A stretch of DNA of 64,000 nt, taken from NCBI GenBank assembly GCA_016859345.1, contig CM029124.1:20945980-21009979 (forward strand). The letters are read 5' to 3'. Positions 25,601 through 40,800 of this stretch are shown piece by piece; the first letter of the stretch is position 1; each line of letters opens with the position of its first letter. The notes beneath the pieces are model-generated. The model saw only the letters and a program-made list of their open reading frames with translations, was not told the origin of the DNA and made no database searches. Origin of the DNA: Istiophorus platypterus. Its lineage: Eukaryota > Chordata > Actinopteri > Istiophoriformes > Istiophoridae. Position numbers and translations under genes: made by a program.

Positions 25601-28600
25601 AATGCATTCGATTTGAATTTGAGATCATTGCAACCTTGCATTTGCTTTTTCAGTAGACAAGTTCAGTGAAACATTGATGAGAACCTGTCACAAATTAATT
25701 TTAATAATTGAAATATTAATTTAGACAATGGAAAATAAAAAACAACCCACCCAGTATGGCAAATATTCTAATGTAACAAGAGAGATTAACAAGTACTGCA
25801 AACCTTTTTTAATACCTTCATATGTATTTACTTCTTTTTTTACTTGAAGCAGAACACATCCTCTTTGTGTACTGTATCTGAGATAAAAAATAGCTACTTG
25901 GAAATCTTTTATTGCACTACAAATTATGTGAAATGTAAAGAAGAGTGAATTCTTGCTGGGACAACTGTATGGCTCAGTGTCACAACATAATCAAATCAAA
26001 TTCACAATATATCCTGTATTATGGTCCACCAGAGTTTCTCTATAATGTTCCTATTATATTGTAGGGTTTTGGTGTCTGACATTTTAATTAATCATTTTGA
26101 TGTCGTGGGTGTTACATCTGGCATATCCATATTACAGCATTATATTTGCTGGTCTGTGATTAGCTCTGGATGTCATTTTATCTGATTTCTCTGCTTTACA
26201 GTATGAAATAATGGGGGAAGGCACTTATACAATGTTGATTGTATGATTAGTCACCATAATCCTATGACCATTTGTCAGCCTCGAATTTCCTGCCCTACAT
26301 TCATCCTCTCAGCCTAATGTGCTTTAGGTCACAACTAAATGAGGTTTTGTTTCTTGGTATGCAAATTACGAAAAGCAGCGTTAATATAAATGGGGGTTTA
26401 TCTCTAATTGCAATCTTTAAATCATTAATCAACTTCTATATGATAGGAAGTCATACATTATCAACAAGGCCATCTCTGCAATATTTGGGACACATATAAT
26501 ATGACAGTCATACTTCAAGTCCATAGATAATTTATAAGCAAATAGTAATACATATATCAGTCTTTTCTATAATTAAATATAATTAATATAATATAAGAGA
26601 CTTGTGTGTATTCAGTAGAGGGCTGCACTAAATGCTTAGTATGCATTGTTCTCTCTCCCATTTGCAGTTTGAGAATGAGGAAGTGTCAATGATGATACGT
26701 GTGCTAGTTGGAGTGGAGATGCTCCAGTCTAATAGGAACCCGAGGCATATGGAGTTCTCTGTTCCTAGTCTCTCCACAGTATGTACCTCTCTGGTCATGT
26801 TTTCTGAATGTGGCTGTCGCCCAGATGGTAACAACAGATGCCAAGATGACGTATGAGCCTTCAGAGCCTGTCTGCATCTTATCATGTGTCAATACTTTCA
26901 AAATACTGTAGCTCCGTCGATTATTGTGCTATGGTCAGGTTAAGGTTATCAGAGATTTCTTTAACCTGATATGTCATGTGCTTTGTTCCTATGGAGAACT
27001 GCTCTCTCTGATACTTCAGCGTTGTTGGCCTTTTTCCACACTTGTACCTTCTTGAACTCTGTCTCTCATTCAGCCATCTCCCCTCAGCTCTCTTTTCTCC
27101 TGCCTTCTCCTTCCTCTTCCTTTAGATTATAAATACCCCTCCCTTTTCATTTTCTCCCTAAACTCTGCTTTCCATGTCCCATCCATCCTTAATTCTTTTC
27201 CTTTTCAGTTTTTCTTAATCCTTTTATCAATCTTTCATTATTTGCATACCACCATTCCTTTTCTTCTTTCTTTCTTCTACCTCCTTTTTTTTCCATTACC
27301 CCCTTACTCTCTACCTAAGGTTTCTTTTCCCCTTGCTTGCCTTCACTTCTTTCTTACTCTCATCACATGCCTTCTTTTTATTTTGTTTTACTTCCTCCTT
27401 CTCTCTTTTCCCTTGCCAATCCGTTCTTCATTTCTGTCCCTTCCTTTTCTTCTCTTTTGTGTTTCATCAATTTTGCCTTTTCTCCTTTCACTAACTACTT
27501 TCTATTTTCCCCCTTTTCCAGCTTGTATAACTTAATTTCACCCTGTGTCCTCCTGTCTTACCTTCCCCCCTTTTCATTCCTTGTTCCTGTTCTCATTTCT
27601 TTTCTCTAACTTCCCCTCCCCTCTTTACTCACACTCCCTCCCCTCATCCTTCTATTGCCCTCACCACCTCTATTTTCCTCCCCTCCCCTTTCTTCTGTCT
27701 CCTCACCTAAAGCTGATGAACATGGCATCAGAATGCAGCTGGACGGACACTGTGGTGGAGTTGCAGGTGTGGTGCCAGCTGGCTGCCTTCTGCCACTATG
27801 CCAAGGACCACAGCTTGGTGTTGTGCTGCACCAAGAACGCTCTACAGCTGGAAGAAGGAGCAGCAAAGAGCCTCAACACTATCCCCTGTTTTTTGTAAGT
27901 ATAGTTGGATGATTACAATTTATTTAAACAATAAAAGGATTTTAGAAATACCAAAGTAAATCTGTCTTTTTTGTCTAATTATAAAAAATGGGCAAGAAAG
28001 ACTGCAATTGATATCAATGTGTGTGAAAAGGATTAGAGTTTGTTTAGGGTTGGTTGAGATTTTTGCTTCCAAAGTTCTCTGAGGATGCATGTGACATCTT
28101 GTGCATATTTAACAGAATTGCAGTTGATTTAATGAGCCAGTTTTCATGTATGTCATTTTTTGAATTAAATTGCAATGTTGAGATGTCACATTTTTAACGG
28201 TATCTCAGTTCTACAGTTTGGTTGATTGATTTGTTGATTAACTGACAGCTGATAAATGTCCTCATACAACTAGGTATGACCTGACTTCAGTGCATGAGAT
28301 GCTCAGCAGTGCAGCTTGTTTGAGGGGTCTGAGCTTAGTCCATGAGTCCAATGGAGATCTACACACTTACAGAGAGGCTATGAAGATGTTTCTTTCCAGT
28401 GTCAGGTGCTTTTCACAGTTAATTTATGTACTCACTAATGCCTTGGCCTGTAACCAAAAAAACATTCTCTTGACCTATACATGCTGACATTTTTCTTTCT
28501 TACTTTGTATCTGCTTGCTCTCTTCTCTTGTCCACAGCTATGCAGAAAAGGCTGAGAATCCAGCATTGTGTGTCAGAGCTGCCAGACAATATTGGAATGC

Positions 28601-31600
28601 TTGTCTGCCCCTGACACAGTCCCCTGAGGAAAGATGGCAACTCCAAGATCCCCTGGAGAAGATCTTAAATGCACTGCTCGATACCACCACCAAAAACGCA
28701 AATGTATAAATCCCTCTTTGGTCACATTATTACTGATACATTCATCCATATAGCTTCTGGCAATTTTTCATGTTGATGTCATGTGTTAGCATGAGTCTGG
28801 GTTATTTTTCTATGAATCTCACTCAATTTCTGCAAAGCTTTCCATAATATTTCCTCTAAATTTTAATGAGAACAAAAGCTAACCAAAATCCTCCTGGTCT
28901 TTCTTGACGTTTGGACCCTCCAAGGTCTTCATGAGGAAAATGACCACAATGGTAAAGGACATTGTACTTTATATATGGGCACAAAACTAAAGTAATTATT
29001 TTGTGGTCAGCCAAGTGATCTGACAAAAATATACAGCCACACTTAAAAATGCCCCTTCAGATAAATCATCAAAAATTGTAGTGGTTTCAAAAAGTTTATA
29101 GAAATTGCAAAATATATAATATTTGAATATATATATCAATGTTTAAGATATTTAAAACAAGGAGAACAGTATTCTTTTGCAGAGATTTTGGGCAATTTAT
29201 TCCAGTGTGCAGATATTCTGATTTTTACTTCACTGAAACTTTCATTTAGCATCTGGCTCAAATACAGGATTGCACAAAACTATCTTTTTGCATTTAACAT
29301 AACTTAAAATCCATAGTTAAAGAGAATGATGTTCATCTGTGGTGTTCTTTTAACTTGAAACTGTTCTTCAGCAGTGCTGTGACCCACTGTGCATGATATT
29401 TTTAATCAATCACATACAGTTGTGTCTTAAGAGACATTATGTGATTTTTTTCTGTGTTGCATTGTAAAGTGTGAACATCAGAAACAACTACCTCACCCAG
29501 ATACCTGAATCAAGCAATGTTGCAGGCTCTGGGTGTGAAGGGGATTTACAGATAAGGAGCAGGGTCATATAAAGGGCGAGTTCAGATTGCAATTTGTCTC
29601 ATAAATCAGTGAACTCAACCAACCATCCACCACCAACACTCCTCTATTACTCTTTTAGCGATCTAAGTATTAATCTTTTCCCTCCTCTATTTCAGAAACA
29701 GGGCAAGATGAAAAGATTGCTGACTTTGACAGAAGTACCTCCTGGGAGTTCTAAACATGAAGCCACAGGTAAATTGGAAAAAGACAGGAAAGAACTTATA
29801 CACCCTAGCCTCATATTTAGTTTTACTTCCTGTTATGTCTCTGATCATTTTTCTCCTTACTTCTACTGTAAATAAAGGAAAACACAAAAATATTATTCTT
29901 TCCAGGACAGACAATTAATCTTTTAACCCTCTGACATTTACATTTGAATGGTCTGTTTAGACAGTTGAATTTCTGAGATCCACTTTGATAATTACATAAT
30001 GAACATACCTGCTCACATTGGCAATGTGTCTGATATGTATTTTCTATGTATCTATAAATGTTTCCCTGTGAGTAGATGAAGACCACCTTACCCTGAGAGC
30101 AGCCATTTACAGTTTGTTGCTACACATTCACATTGATAAGACAGACTGGAAAAGTGCTCTGCAGCTGTTGGACATAGCTAATAGAGATTTGGCTTATACC
30201 AGACACAGACTGTAAGTAAGGAAGAAAAGGAAAGAAAAAAAAAAGAATAGAGGGTATCAAAGAAAGAAGGACAAAGGAAAATTTTATTGTCCACTGTGTT
30301 TTTTTCAGACCTCTGTTTAAACATCATATACTAGTAAAAGCACGACTGGGGGAATGCATATTGATGGACATGCAGAAGTTGCAAGATGAAGGGGAGCAGT
30401 GCTGTTCATTTATGTGGCATCAGGTCGCACTGTGTGCTGGCGATATAGCCCAGCAGCTGACCTGCTACCAGAAATCCATCACATCTCTGTCGGTAATACC
30501 TCTGTTCTGGCACCATTTTTATATCATTACCAAAAGCTGATCCTTCAGCAGATTAATGAAGAGAGATCCTGTTGGAATCCATCTTATGACAGAATTCTAT
30601 TCATTAAATTCATCATATTGTTTTCTGTGTGATCCTTTTGCTTTTGACAAAAAATAGCATGAAGCTCAAGCACCATCTTGTGGAGCCAGAATTTTACTGC
30701 AATTTATTTCCAACTACTCCTTGTTGTAGCCTAGATGGAGGAGAGTGCACAAGTCTTTGTAAGACCTTCTCAAAACTAAGGCTAAATGGTGTTTTGTTAA
30801 GGATAATTTTAGAAGTAAGACTTAGGACTAGTGACATCTGTAAAACCATTCAAGGAACATCAAACTCCAGGACAGAGAAAGTTTCTTACATTTAGAAACA
30901 GAAAAAACTTGATTGTCCAACATATAGCAGTACAATACAAAAAAAAGTCAAAATGTAAAAGATGTTTTAATTGACTTTTGTTTTTTTGACGCAGAGCACA
31001 GAGAATCAGTGGCAGAAGGTCAACCTTATGCTAGAGTTTGGAGAGTGGTTGTACCGTCACAACTTCCCCAAAGCCAATGCCCAACACCAGGTTCAGTGGG
31101 CTATAGACATCCTTCTACGCTTGCAACCTAAACAGGGAGAAGGAGCAGGTAGAACACACTGACACATCTTGTTTGATGCGTCATGACCCTACTGTTTGAA
31201 TGACTAATTCATTTGTTGTTAATTATACTACTGTGAATTCTGAAATCTAGAGGGAATTGGTAACAGATTCCCCCCGAGGTATGCAGGTGCGCATGAAACA
31301 TGGATATCTCAGGGGTCATTTGCCAGATGTGTTCAGCTTTTGTGTGCCGTTGCACATGTACCTTTACACTTAAATTTTAGGGAATCCTTGATGTTTTACA
31401 CTGTGTTGATCATAACATCTGAACCAGTAGAGTACCATGCCACAGCTTTTTGGTAGTTGCATCAAAAATGGAATTCAGTGTTTATACTTTTTTTTTTCAA
31501 TTTTTTACCCTGTGATAACAATAAACCTAGCAAATATTGTGCAGAGAAAAGACAAAAAATGATCAAGTCCCGTGTGGGTACCCAAAAAAAATCCCTTTTT

Positions 31601-34600
31601 TTAACCTGCTGTGAGGCTAGTGATATTCCCTAAGAAACAAACTTAACACTCAAATAAAATAAAATGTGGAAACTAATTCTACTGAGATACTGTATGTGCC
31701 TCAGTATTATTGACTTCTTTTTAATTTTTTGTAGTACTGTTAATGATGCTGTTCATTTATACCTACAAATAATTACATATATCTGTCTTGTTTCCAGTTA
31801 AATTCTTTGTAACAGTATATGTCATACGTACTGTATATCTTTCCTGTAGAGGACGAGTCCAAAAAGAGGTGTTTGACTTCAGTGGAAAGTGACTCCCTGG
31901 TAGGAGTCGAGGGCTCGTTATTTATGCAAGATTTGTCCAATCTGAAGGAAGTGCGACAACTTGACTGCTTAGTACGAGCACACACTCTGCTCGCTGTCAT
32001 GGCAGACAGGACTTCACCTGAGCACCAGCTTAACCTGCTCAGAGCCTACACCTTTGTTGTTCAAATATGGCAGGTAGTGCATCTTTACTACAACATTGCC
32101 ATTTCATTCAACTTCACTCAACTGACAATTTGGCTGATGACGTTCTTCAAATGCAAATTGTGTTTCAGTTGAGTATTAAAAGTGCATATTTGTGCATTGT
32201 ATTTTACTGTAGGTTTCCATGGCAGTGGCTTTTGAGGTTTCCATTGAGATGGCAAAGAGTCAGCCACCCCAGCCCCCTCCCTCTGCTGGATCTATAAAAG
32301 GCAAAGACAAGGGCAAAGGCAAGAAATTGAAAGATGTAAGTCCAGTAAGAATTTTATTTAGAAATTAGTTGATTTACACAATAACACAAGAGTATGTAAC
32401 ATACAGTAGTTGTTTTTTTCTCTTTTGGAGAATAATGCAGTTGCTGAAATTGCTTGTGAATATTGTGACTATCAGCCACTGTTCACCCTCTCTTTCTATA
32501 TGGTTTAAAATACAATGCTTTAAGATAGTCTTACAGTTTCAATTTCATTTATAATCAGCTAAACATTTTTATTTTCTATGAGTTTCAAATTACTACAGGG
32601 TAGCTGATAGTACATAGCACAACAATGAAAGTTTGCATATTATTTGTATCCTACATGAATTCATTGATGAAGTAAAATATTCTTTACATGTTTTTGAACT
32701 TTGATTAAATGTTCTTAATTTTTATTGCTGACTATACAATACTAATAACAAGAAAAATATCAATTCTTTGTCTCACTGTTTTACTAGACAACCCCTGCAG
32801 AAGAAAGACCTAAACCTGTCGTCTTGAATCGGGCACTTCCTTCCTCCCCAAAGGACTGGGCTCACTACAGCTGTCCTGACCAGGCCAGGCAGATATTCAG
32901 AGCCAACAGTAACCCCCACTGTATCAATACACACAGCATTACAAATCAGGCAAGAATAGCTCTCCCTAAAATTTCAGAGTTGTTTTCAACATAGCAAGAA
33001 TTGTATCCACTAACTGTATAGAATCAAAGAATCAGCTTCCAAAAGCATAAACTTGGCATCAATGTGACTCTTAAGAAGCTGTCATGGGTGTCTTGGTCAA
33101 GAGGAGCAGCATTTATTTATCTGTGTGGATTACATTAAGATGATGAAAAAGGTTGAAACCCCAAAATTCTGAATTAAATCTGTGTTGCAATTAATTAATG
33201 GGTCTACCACCAAAATGGCATTTAAGTATGTGCTGAAACTGTGTTTAATTACCTCCATCAAGGGGCTTATGTTTTGCATGTATCTGTTTATTTGTCAGTA
33301 GGATTACACAAAAGGTTCTGAATTGATTTGTGCCAAAACTTGTGGAGGGATTGGGCATGGGCCAGGGAAGAGCCCATCAAATTTTAGTGTGGATTTAGTT
33401 AAAGGGAGGATCAAAGGAATTTTTTTTATCACTTTAATTATCATTGTGAGATAGGCCATTTTTGCATTGGCGGATGTATGCACTCTACTGGAGCCAGAAT
33501 GAATAGTTAGGAAATTGAGAAAAAAAGGAGTGATAACATCATGAGCCATTTGCTATTCTATTCTATTATCACTGGACAATATTAATATGTACATGTTTAG
33601 GGTATCCACTTTAGAATCAGTTTTTTAATTCTTTATTTTTCCCTATGTTTCTTTGGCTGTAGGCTCAAAGCATTTTTTATCTGAACCTGCTGGAAAAAGA
33701 GCTTTATTCACTCTCACTTGATCACCTGACCCTGCCCATAATGCATCTAGCTGAAACCATTGCTCATGACCTTTTGGAGAAGAGGAGTCTGTCTGACCTC
33801 TACCGACTGAGGTGAACATACTAATCACATTAAAGGGGAACTCCATCTCTTTTGAACAAAAGTCTATTTACGGGTATTGGGGAGAACTACCACAAATGAG
33901 AAAAATGTTATATAAAGCTTTTTGTGGCTCCAGAGTTACATGTGCAAAACTCGAGTCAGAGTTAAATCGGACTAAATACTACAAGTTTGAAAATGGGACT
34001 GAATAGCGGTGAGCCTACTGTAGCCCATTCTTCATCTTGACGGTAGATGTTTGAGGCTACTTTAGATGTTTGTAGAATAACACACCCAAATTTTCAACTG
34101 AACTGTAAGCAGTCAATTTTGACAGTACATTGTCAGTTGGCTATATATTGTGAGTTGGAAAATTGTATTGAGTTGTGATGCTAAATTGGAGGAGGACTCT
34201 TTAAATATTTTTAGGGATATGAACAGCATTGAGATAGGTCCAACCATTTTACAAGTCAACACTCAGATTCACTTTATTTAAATTGTGCATGACTGCAAGA
34301 GAATGATTTCTTTAATCATCCCAGGGAATCACAGAAAATGGGGGACTGGTGAGCATCAACCTGTGGCACAGGTTGTTACTTCCAGAAATCCTGGTAATGC
34401 ACAATAAGTCAGTTTTTTTGTATTGACTTTGCTGTTTCCTGTTGTTCTTTTTTCATGTAATTAGAATTCTGAGGACCTGTTGTCAGCTTGGTTTGGAGAC
34501 ACATTCACCTTATCAGGAAAAGCTCCTGACTTTGTGCAGAATCCATGAAGAAGAACAGATGGAGTATGTCAGCTCAGCTATAAAGATTTAATGTTTATTT

Positions 34601-37600
34601 AAGATTTAAGTTTTCTGTAATAACCATATCACATTCTTGATTTCAGGTGCCAAAAAGTCATTGCTTTTTCACAGGAGAGGAGAGGCCTACATAAAGCTTA
34701 TAATCAGGTCAGCCTGCCCCTCTCAGAATAAATCCATGTTTTTGTTTTGCATTAAATGTTAAACATTGACAAAGATTTAAAACTTTTAATTAATTATAGT
34801 TTTATTACTTCTTAGAGGATGATTGGCACATGCCCACAAGTGACTAACTGTACCGCATATTGGAAAAAAAAGAAATTTACTGTATACTCTAATTACTACT
34901 TTTTTATGTAACTTAATGAGTGATGGCACATTAATATATGAGGTTTGGGGGGGTTTAATCACTTGTCTCATAAATCTGGAAAGAGTGTTAACGGTGTGAA
35001 TTTCTAAAGGACTCATCATAATAAGATCCTAGCAGAAAAGATAGGGAAGGGTGCACCGATTTTTTCACTCAGTGATGTTGGTTTGTGTGTGTTTGTAGCT
35101 TTCTGCTGGTTCCTGCTTACAGTATATCTTTAGTGCATCCAAATGTTAACAACTGACTGCTTTAAAAACATTATCTGTCTGCAGTTTTAGTTGCAAAAAA
35201 CAAGAAAATTAATTGTCCTATATTGTCCTTTTTCAAGAAAGCTGAGATGGATGAAAATTTTTGGTCTGGGCGACAGAGTGTTGATGTGTGTATTCAGGAC
35301 ATTTGGCGGGACAAAGCTGAGGTTTGCCTCAGCATGGGGCTCTATCAACCAGCCCGGCAGCTCCTGGCAGAGGCTCACTTAGTGGCTCAGGTGAGTTGAA
35401 AGAGAAGAAGACGACAGTCTCATGCTCTGACTGTGAAATACAATTTAACCAATCAATCTTGCTCATGTAGAATGTTTTACTATCATGGCATACCAGACTG
35501 ATTGGACATTTGAAAAAGGAAATGGTACCCTACAACTTATTGCTGACACTGATATCCCTATTATTGGCTAATACTTTATGCCCAAGTATTAAATGTATTT
35601 AGTGTAATAGATCAGGTAATATGCTTTATTATGGCTTTTTTTTAAATTCTCTCGGTTCAGGAGCTTGGGGACCAGAAAGCAATTGCAAGAAGTTTGCTCA
35701 GTCTAGCCACTCTGGCTTGTGAAGAGCAGAACAATGCCCAAACTCTGATCCTGCTGGACAAAGCCCAAGCTCTAGGTGGGGAGGAGGAGTTCTGGTACCA
35801 GCTCACGCTCACCAAGGTTAGAGCTGTAATAGGCCAGAGACAGCAAGATGCACAAACCAAGGTAAAGAAGGATAACCTCTGATCCTCAATAGTTACCTTG
35901 TTTTTATAGTAAAGACCTTTCCCATTTTGTTTTCCTTTTCTTTCACAGGCTGATCAGATTATAAAGCAAGGTTGTGGGGTTCTGAAGCTGGTTCTGGGGC
36001 AGCGGGTAAACAGAGTCCTAGAGCTCACGTTCTTGATCACCTCCTTAGAGATGAGGTAACCCCAAGCCTTTGTGGTCAAAACTGCTGAATGTGGCTCTGT
36101 TGTGTTTTATTCAGTTGGGGGTTTCTTTGTTTTTTGTTTTTTTTAACATTTTTAAGTTGTACTATCCAGTTTTGTTAAAAAAAAATTGTACACAATTTCC
36201 AGCAAATGTTTGACATTAGCTTCAGATTTTTCCATACAAACAAATGATGGAAACAAGTTGACTCAACAACCAACCCTTAGAAACACTTTTTGATTTTCAT
36301 AAAATGGTTGAAAGTCAAAAGGACATATGATTGAGGTTTTTTTTATTTAATCTAAGACCTTATTAGAAACATGTATACACATAACCACAGGTGATCACCA
36401 CTTCTTATGTAACAAGGTGTCATGACAACTGATAATTTACTCTAATAAATTCAACTGTATGATATGTAATAAAGCCCACATTTTGTGGAACATGCTCTTC
36501 ATGCTTTTCATGCTTTACACATGTAAATATATCTGAAAACATCTATAAGCACTTGGGCAAACATTCTCAAATAAGGTGTAACTAAACTCGACATTTACAT
36601 TATCTTGATCTAATACAATGTGTTGTGTTCCAGAGGTGCCATGGAATATATACGTGCCATTGGCGATGGTGAACCTGGAGTGACACTCTGCACCGAGGCT
36701 GTACAAAGGCTAATGGCTGCTTGTGAAACACTCAGAGAGTGTGCTAGTAGTTTCACTAAGCTCAGCTACAAGGAAAGGGCAGCAGAGGCACATGTAGAGT
36801 ACACACATGGTGTGAGGTTAGTCACTCAGGAGTTACTCCAAACCTGACTGTTAAGTGAAACTGAAAATATTATACCATGTCTTAATAAAGCTTTTAGTGT
36901 ACTTGGATGCCTTTTGATGGGCTTTGACCGTTAGATTTTGAAAGTCTGTGCATAAATTGAACCAATTGATGATTTGAATCTAGTATTTGGCCATATTGCT
37001 GTATTTGACTCATGTCCTGTCTCACTCATACAACCATGCTTTATGTTCTTTGTCCTGGTCAAACCTTATACCCCATTATTCCTCTAAAGAATTTTAGCTA
37101 AACATACAACTGATAAAGAGGAGAAAAGGCGCCTCCTGCTTGATGGCCTCTCCCACATGCAGCTAGCTGTCACAGTGCAGGAGCATATGGTGCTGAACGC
37201 TCAGAGCCTGCTCCCCCTGCAGGAGGAGGTAAATAAAGTGCATGTATTTTCCTTTTAAAATTCCATCTTTCATTGTGATGCTGCCTTCTCAAAAGCCATA
37301 GGAGGCATTTCATCTCTCACATGTTCTGAGAAAAATTCTGTGATTTACACTTTAACCAGTCAGTAATTCTGATTTTGAGGATATTGAGACTGACAATATA
37401 CCAGAAAGAGATGCAGAAAGCATTGCTCATCGTAAAAAAGAAAAAAAAAATGCCTTGTACAACTGTTGAATCGCATTTGTTTGAATGTTACATTCCAGCT
37501 CTGAGATTTGGCTAAAACCTTTGGCCCATCAAGGGCACATGCAAATTTTTGATCCTTTTTAAAAAATAATCTGAGCATTTTTTCCAATGTTGAGAGAAGA

Positions 37601-37778
37601 AAGGGTTTTCCTGCAAGTCATTTGCCTTGCTTATGGCTAAATAAGAGAGAGAGAGACTTTGCTTGTGTTATCTGCATGAATCGCAATTAAGATGCTGCAT
37701 GAATTTATTAGGGCCCTTTTATGCCACTGTCATTTTCTGGGGTCCATGAATACATGAAAATCTCACCAAATTATTTGG

Positions 37779-37852
<74 letters not shown>

Positions 37853-40800
37853 TGCTGTTCATATCTCATACCACAGTTAAACACTACTCAGTTAAACACT
37901 AGACACTAGACACTATTCAAGCTTTCATACAGATGTGGTTATCTGGAGGCTTGAGTGCCAGAGATGGACTGGCATAACACTTACTGCAGCCTTGAAATAC
38001 ATGTTGATGGAATCATGAAAGAAAGATTGATTGAAACACTCTAACACCTGCTGCAAATCCTTGTTCAATTGAGTTTTCGATTAAATCTTCTGTGGATGCC
38101 TCGCTCAGCCATTTGAGTTTGGATTGTAACAGTGTTCTTTCAGCAGATGGTGCTGCTGCCCTAGTAAGCTCTGACATCAAATCTGCATTGTAACCAAGAG
38201 AACCACCTGTAATCACTGAAGTCTTCCTCATTTATTCATCTTTATGAGCAGGGGTAACTTTTGTTCCCTATTCAATTCTATCCTGTTTACATTAATGATT
38301 GTCAGTCTCTCTCAAACCCTTGCCCAAGTTTTTCATTTGTCATATCTCCCAATATCCAATCACACATCTCAACTTAATTGCTATACCATTTTGATACTAG
38401 TCAGACCTTTTATTCTTGTAAAAAGTAGTTGCTTTTTATTTCAGTTTGGTAGCCCATTCACATAGGATTAGGGTTAGCCAAATGGACTGCTGTGGAGTTT
38501 TCTTTATCATTTAAACTTGAGTTCCTTGGGTTTGTTTCACAATTCATAGGGATTTATTTATTTTTGATGTGTGTTACATGTTCCCTTATGATCTATGTGT
38601 GCTTATAATGTTGTGTGTATTTTCTCTGTTTTGTCTTTACACTGGTGCTTTCTGTCCTTGCCAGAGTCATGGATTGTCGCTGGCAGCTACGCGGAAGCTG
38701 GTGCGCCTGCGACTGGCCCTGGCAGAGTTTTGTCTGGCCATGCTGGAGGAGCACTGTGCTGAGGAGAAACATCAAGCTCTGTCCTGGGAGAAGAAGACCT
38801 CTGCTGAGAGAGCACTGGAGGAGTTTACACGCTGCACACCTGAGCCCAACTCTATAGAACAGGTAATGAAGTGCACATGTAACCTGGACCAAATGTGAAA
38901 TCTACCTGGCACAGTAATAATGTACAATAGTAATTCCCTATTACACCAATTATGTAATAAAGTTAATAAACGAATTATGCCAAAGAAATTTCAAAAAATG
39001 TGTGCTCTTATAACAAACTATTGCATTAACTGGAAATCTCTTTACTTTTATAATGTGACATTTTGTTTTAAAGGATAAACTGGCAATATTTTATCTTTTT
39101 ATTATCAAAGAATCCCATAAATATACAAATCTATCCTAATCACAAATATTGATTTTATGCGTATGTGAAACAGAATTGAATTGTTTTCCATAAAACTATT
39201 AAAAACACTTTAAAGACAATACATTAGATGACATATGTTTCCCCATTATAATGAATATGACTGTTATTCATCAAATTACATAGATAAAGTTAGTTTTTAG
39301 AGCTGTAGTGTACTTAGGTAATCTAAAATCTAAATATACACCTGCAATATGAGTCGGACTAACAAAGTAAGGAGGCATCAGATAAGAGCAGTTGGCTTAA
39401 ACGTTGCCAAGATTAATTTAAGCCTTAAGGCAGAGTTACTGGGGCACAGGGAATGACAAACTGCAACGAACACATACTTGCAAATATGAACAAGTGAAAG
39501 ATCAACGTTGATAAAGTCTTCCTTACTATAGGTCAGAGGACTGTGTAGGTTAGTTTCCTATCATTACCACTTGTGGAATATAAGATGCAAAGCAACACCA
39601 AGCAATTTTGTATTTTATAACCCTTATCTTTGACCACTCTTGAGGCAAACGCTTGGAACTAACCAAAAATTTCCAACAATTGTTTAATTCCCCTTTTAGC
39701 TCTGTGGGTGTCCCCCCTCACTGACTTATGTCTTCAAATTCAAACTGCATTATCAGCTTTGAAAAACAATTCAAAAAGAGGCAGTTGTGTTTTATTATCA
39801 CGGCCTTATTCAAACAATTGCTGCAGCAAGTCTTCATACCAAGGCGGCTTCCCATCGGTGTATTCATTTGCTATACCACTGCGTGGGATTTAAACTGATC
39901 AGCGAGGGTTTTGCCTTCATTCACAATATTTATGTAGGATTTCTCACTAAATTATTGGGTTTATGAGAGATACATATAGTAAGTGTGTATAAAATGTTTG
40001 AAAAGCTGCCAAGGTTCATTGGCTAGTGTAGTCACTCAACTCTCCTCTATGTTACTACTCCTTCATAAAAAATCAGCTAAATAACTGGGAGTAGTGAGTT
40101 TGCTATAAATCAACTTATTTAGCATTTAATACAACATGTTTTGCTCCTAATAATTAATTTTGAAACATTAAAGATTTGTGTTCCAGAATCCCAATGCACA
40201 CCAGTTCCACTACCCTAAAGCTCCGGTCACTTAACAGTTACACTATAGAAAAATTCCCTCCATTCTGAAAGTGCTTATGTTTTCTCCATAAACACTACTA
40301 CTCCTTCCCTTTTTACAATGACTCCTCTGAACAGCCTTTTTACAGGAGCTTTCCCTAGTGAAAAGAAAAAAGGATTCCTGGCAAAACAGATTAAACCGGG
40401 GGTAGTATTTGCTCCCAAAATGAGTTTCTGTTCAGCCTATTCCTGAACTTAAATCAATGTGTCCAAACAAATTTGTGTGTAAAAAAAAGTTTATGTGTCC
40501 AAATAAGCAAATTGCTTGTGATCCACTCCTCATTTGACCTTAACCTCCTTGTGTTGTGTCCAGAAATGGGTGAGTGCGTGCAGTACTTTGGGGCAGGTGG
40601 CACTGGGCCAGCTGGCAGCAGTCAGTTCTCACTTCTTGGACAACGTGGAAACCAGAGCTTGCTGCCTGAGTCTGATGGGAAAGTACCTGAGACTGCTGGC
40701 TTTGCAGGAGGACCTCATTCATGTCTGTGCTCTCTGGGACAAACACAAGCCCGTATGCAACACAAATTTCCATATATTAATTTACACACTGTCTAGTGCA

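Larger units (their letters stand above)
30493..32787 (+). other. introns 27-30
   Basis: Introns of 502, 701, 139 and 452 nt. None contains a repeat that I could name. Confidence 0.6.

Noticed and set aside
27242..27898. Overlapping plus-strand open frames of 90-117 codons rich in Phe, Leu, Ser and Pro
   Set aside because: They are products of the polypyrimidine tract. Only the part from 27713 onward is conserved coding sequence.
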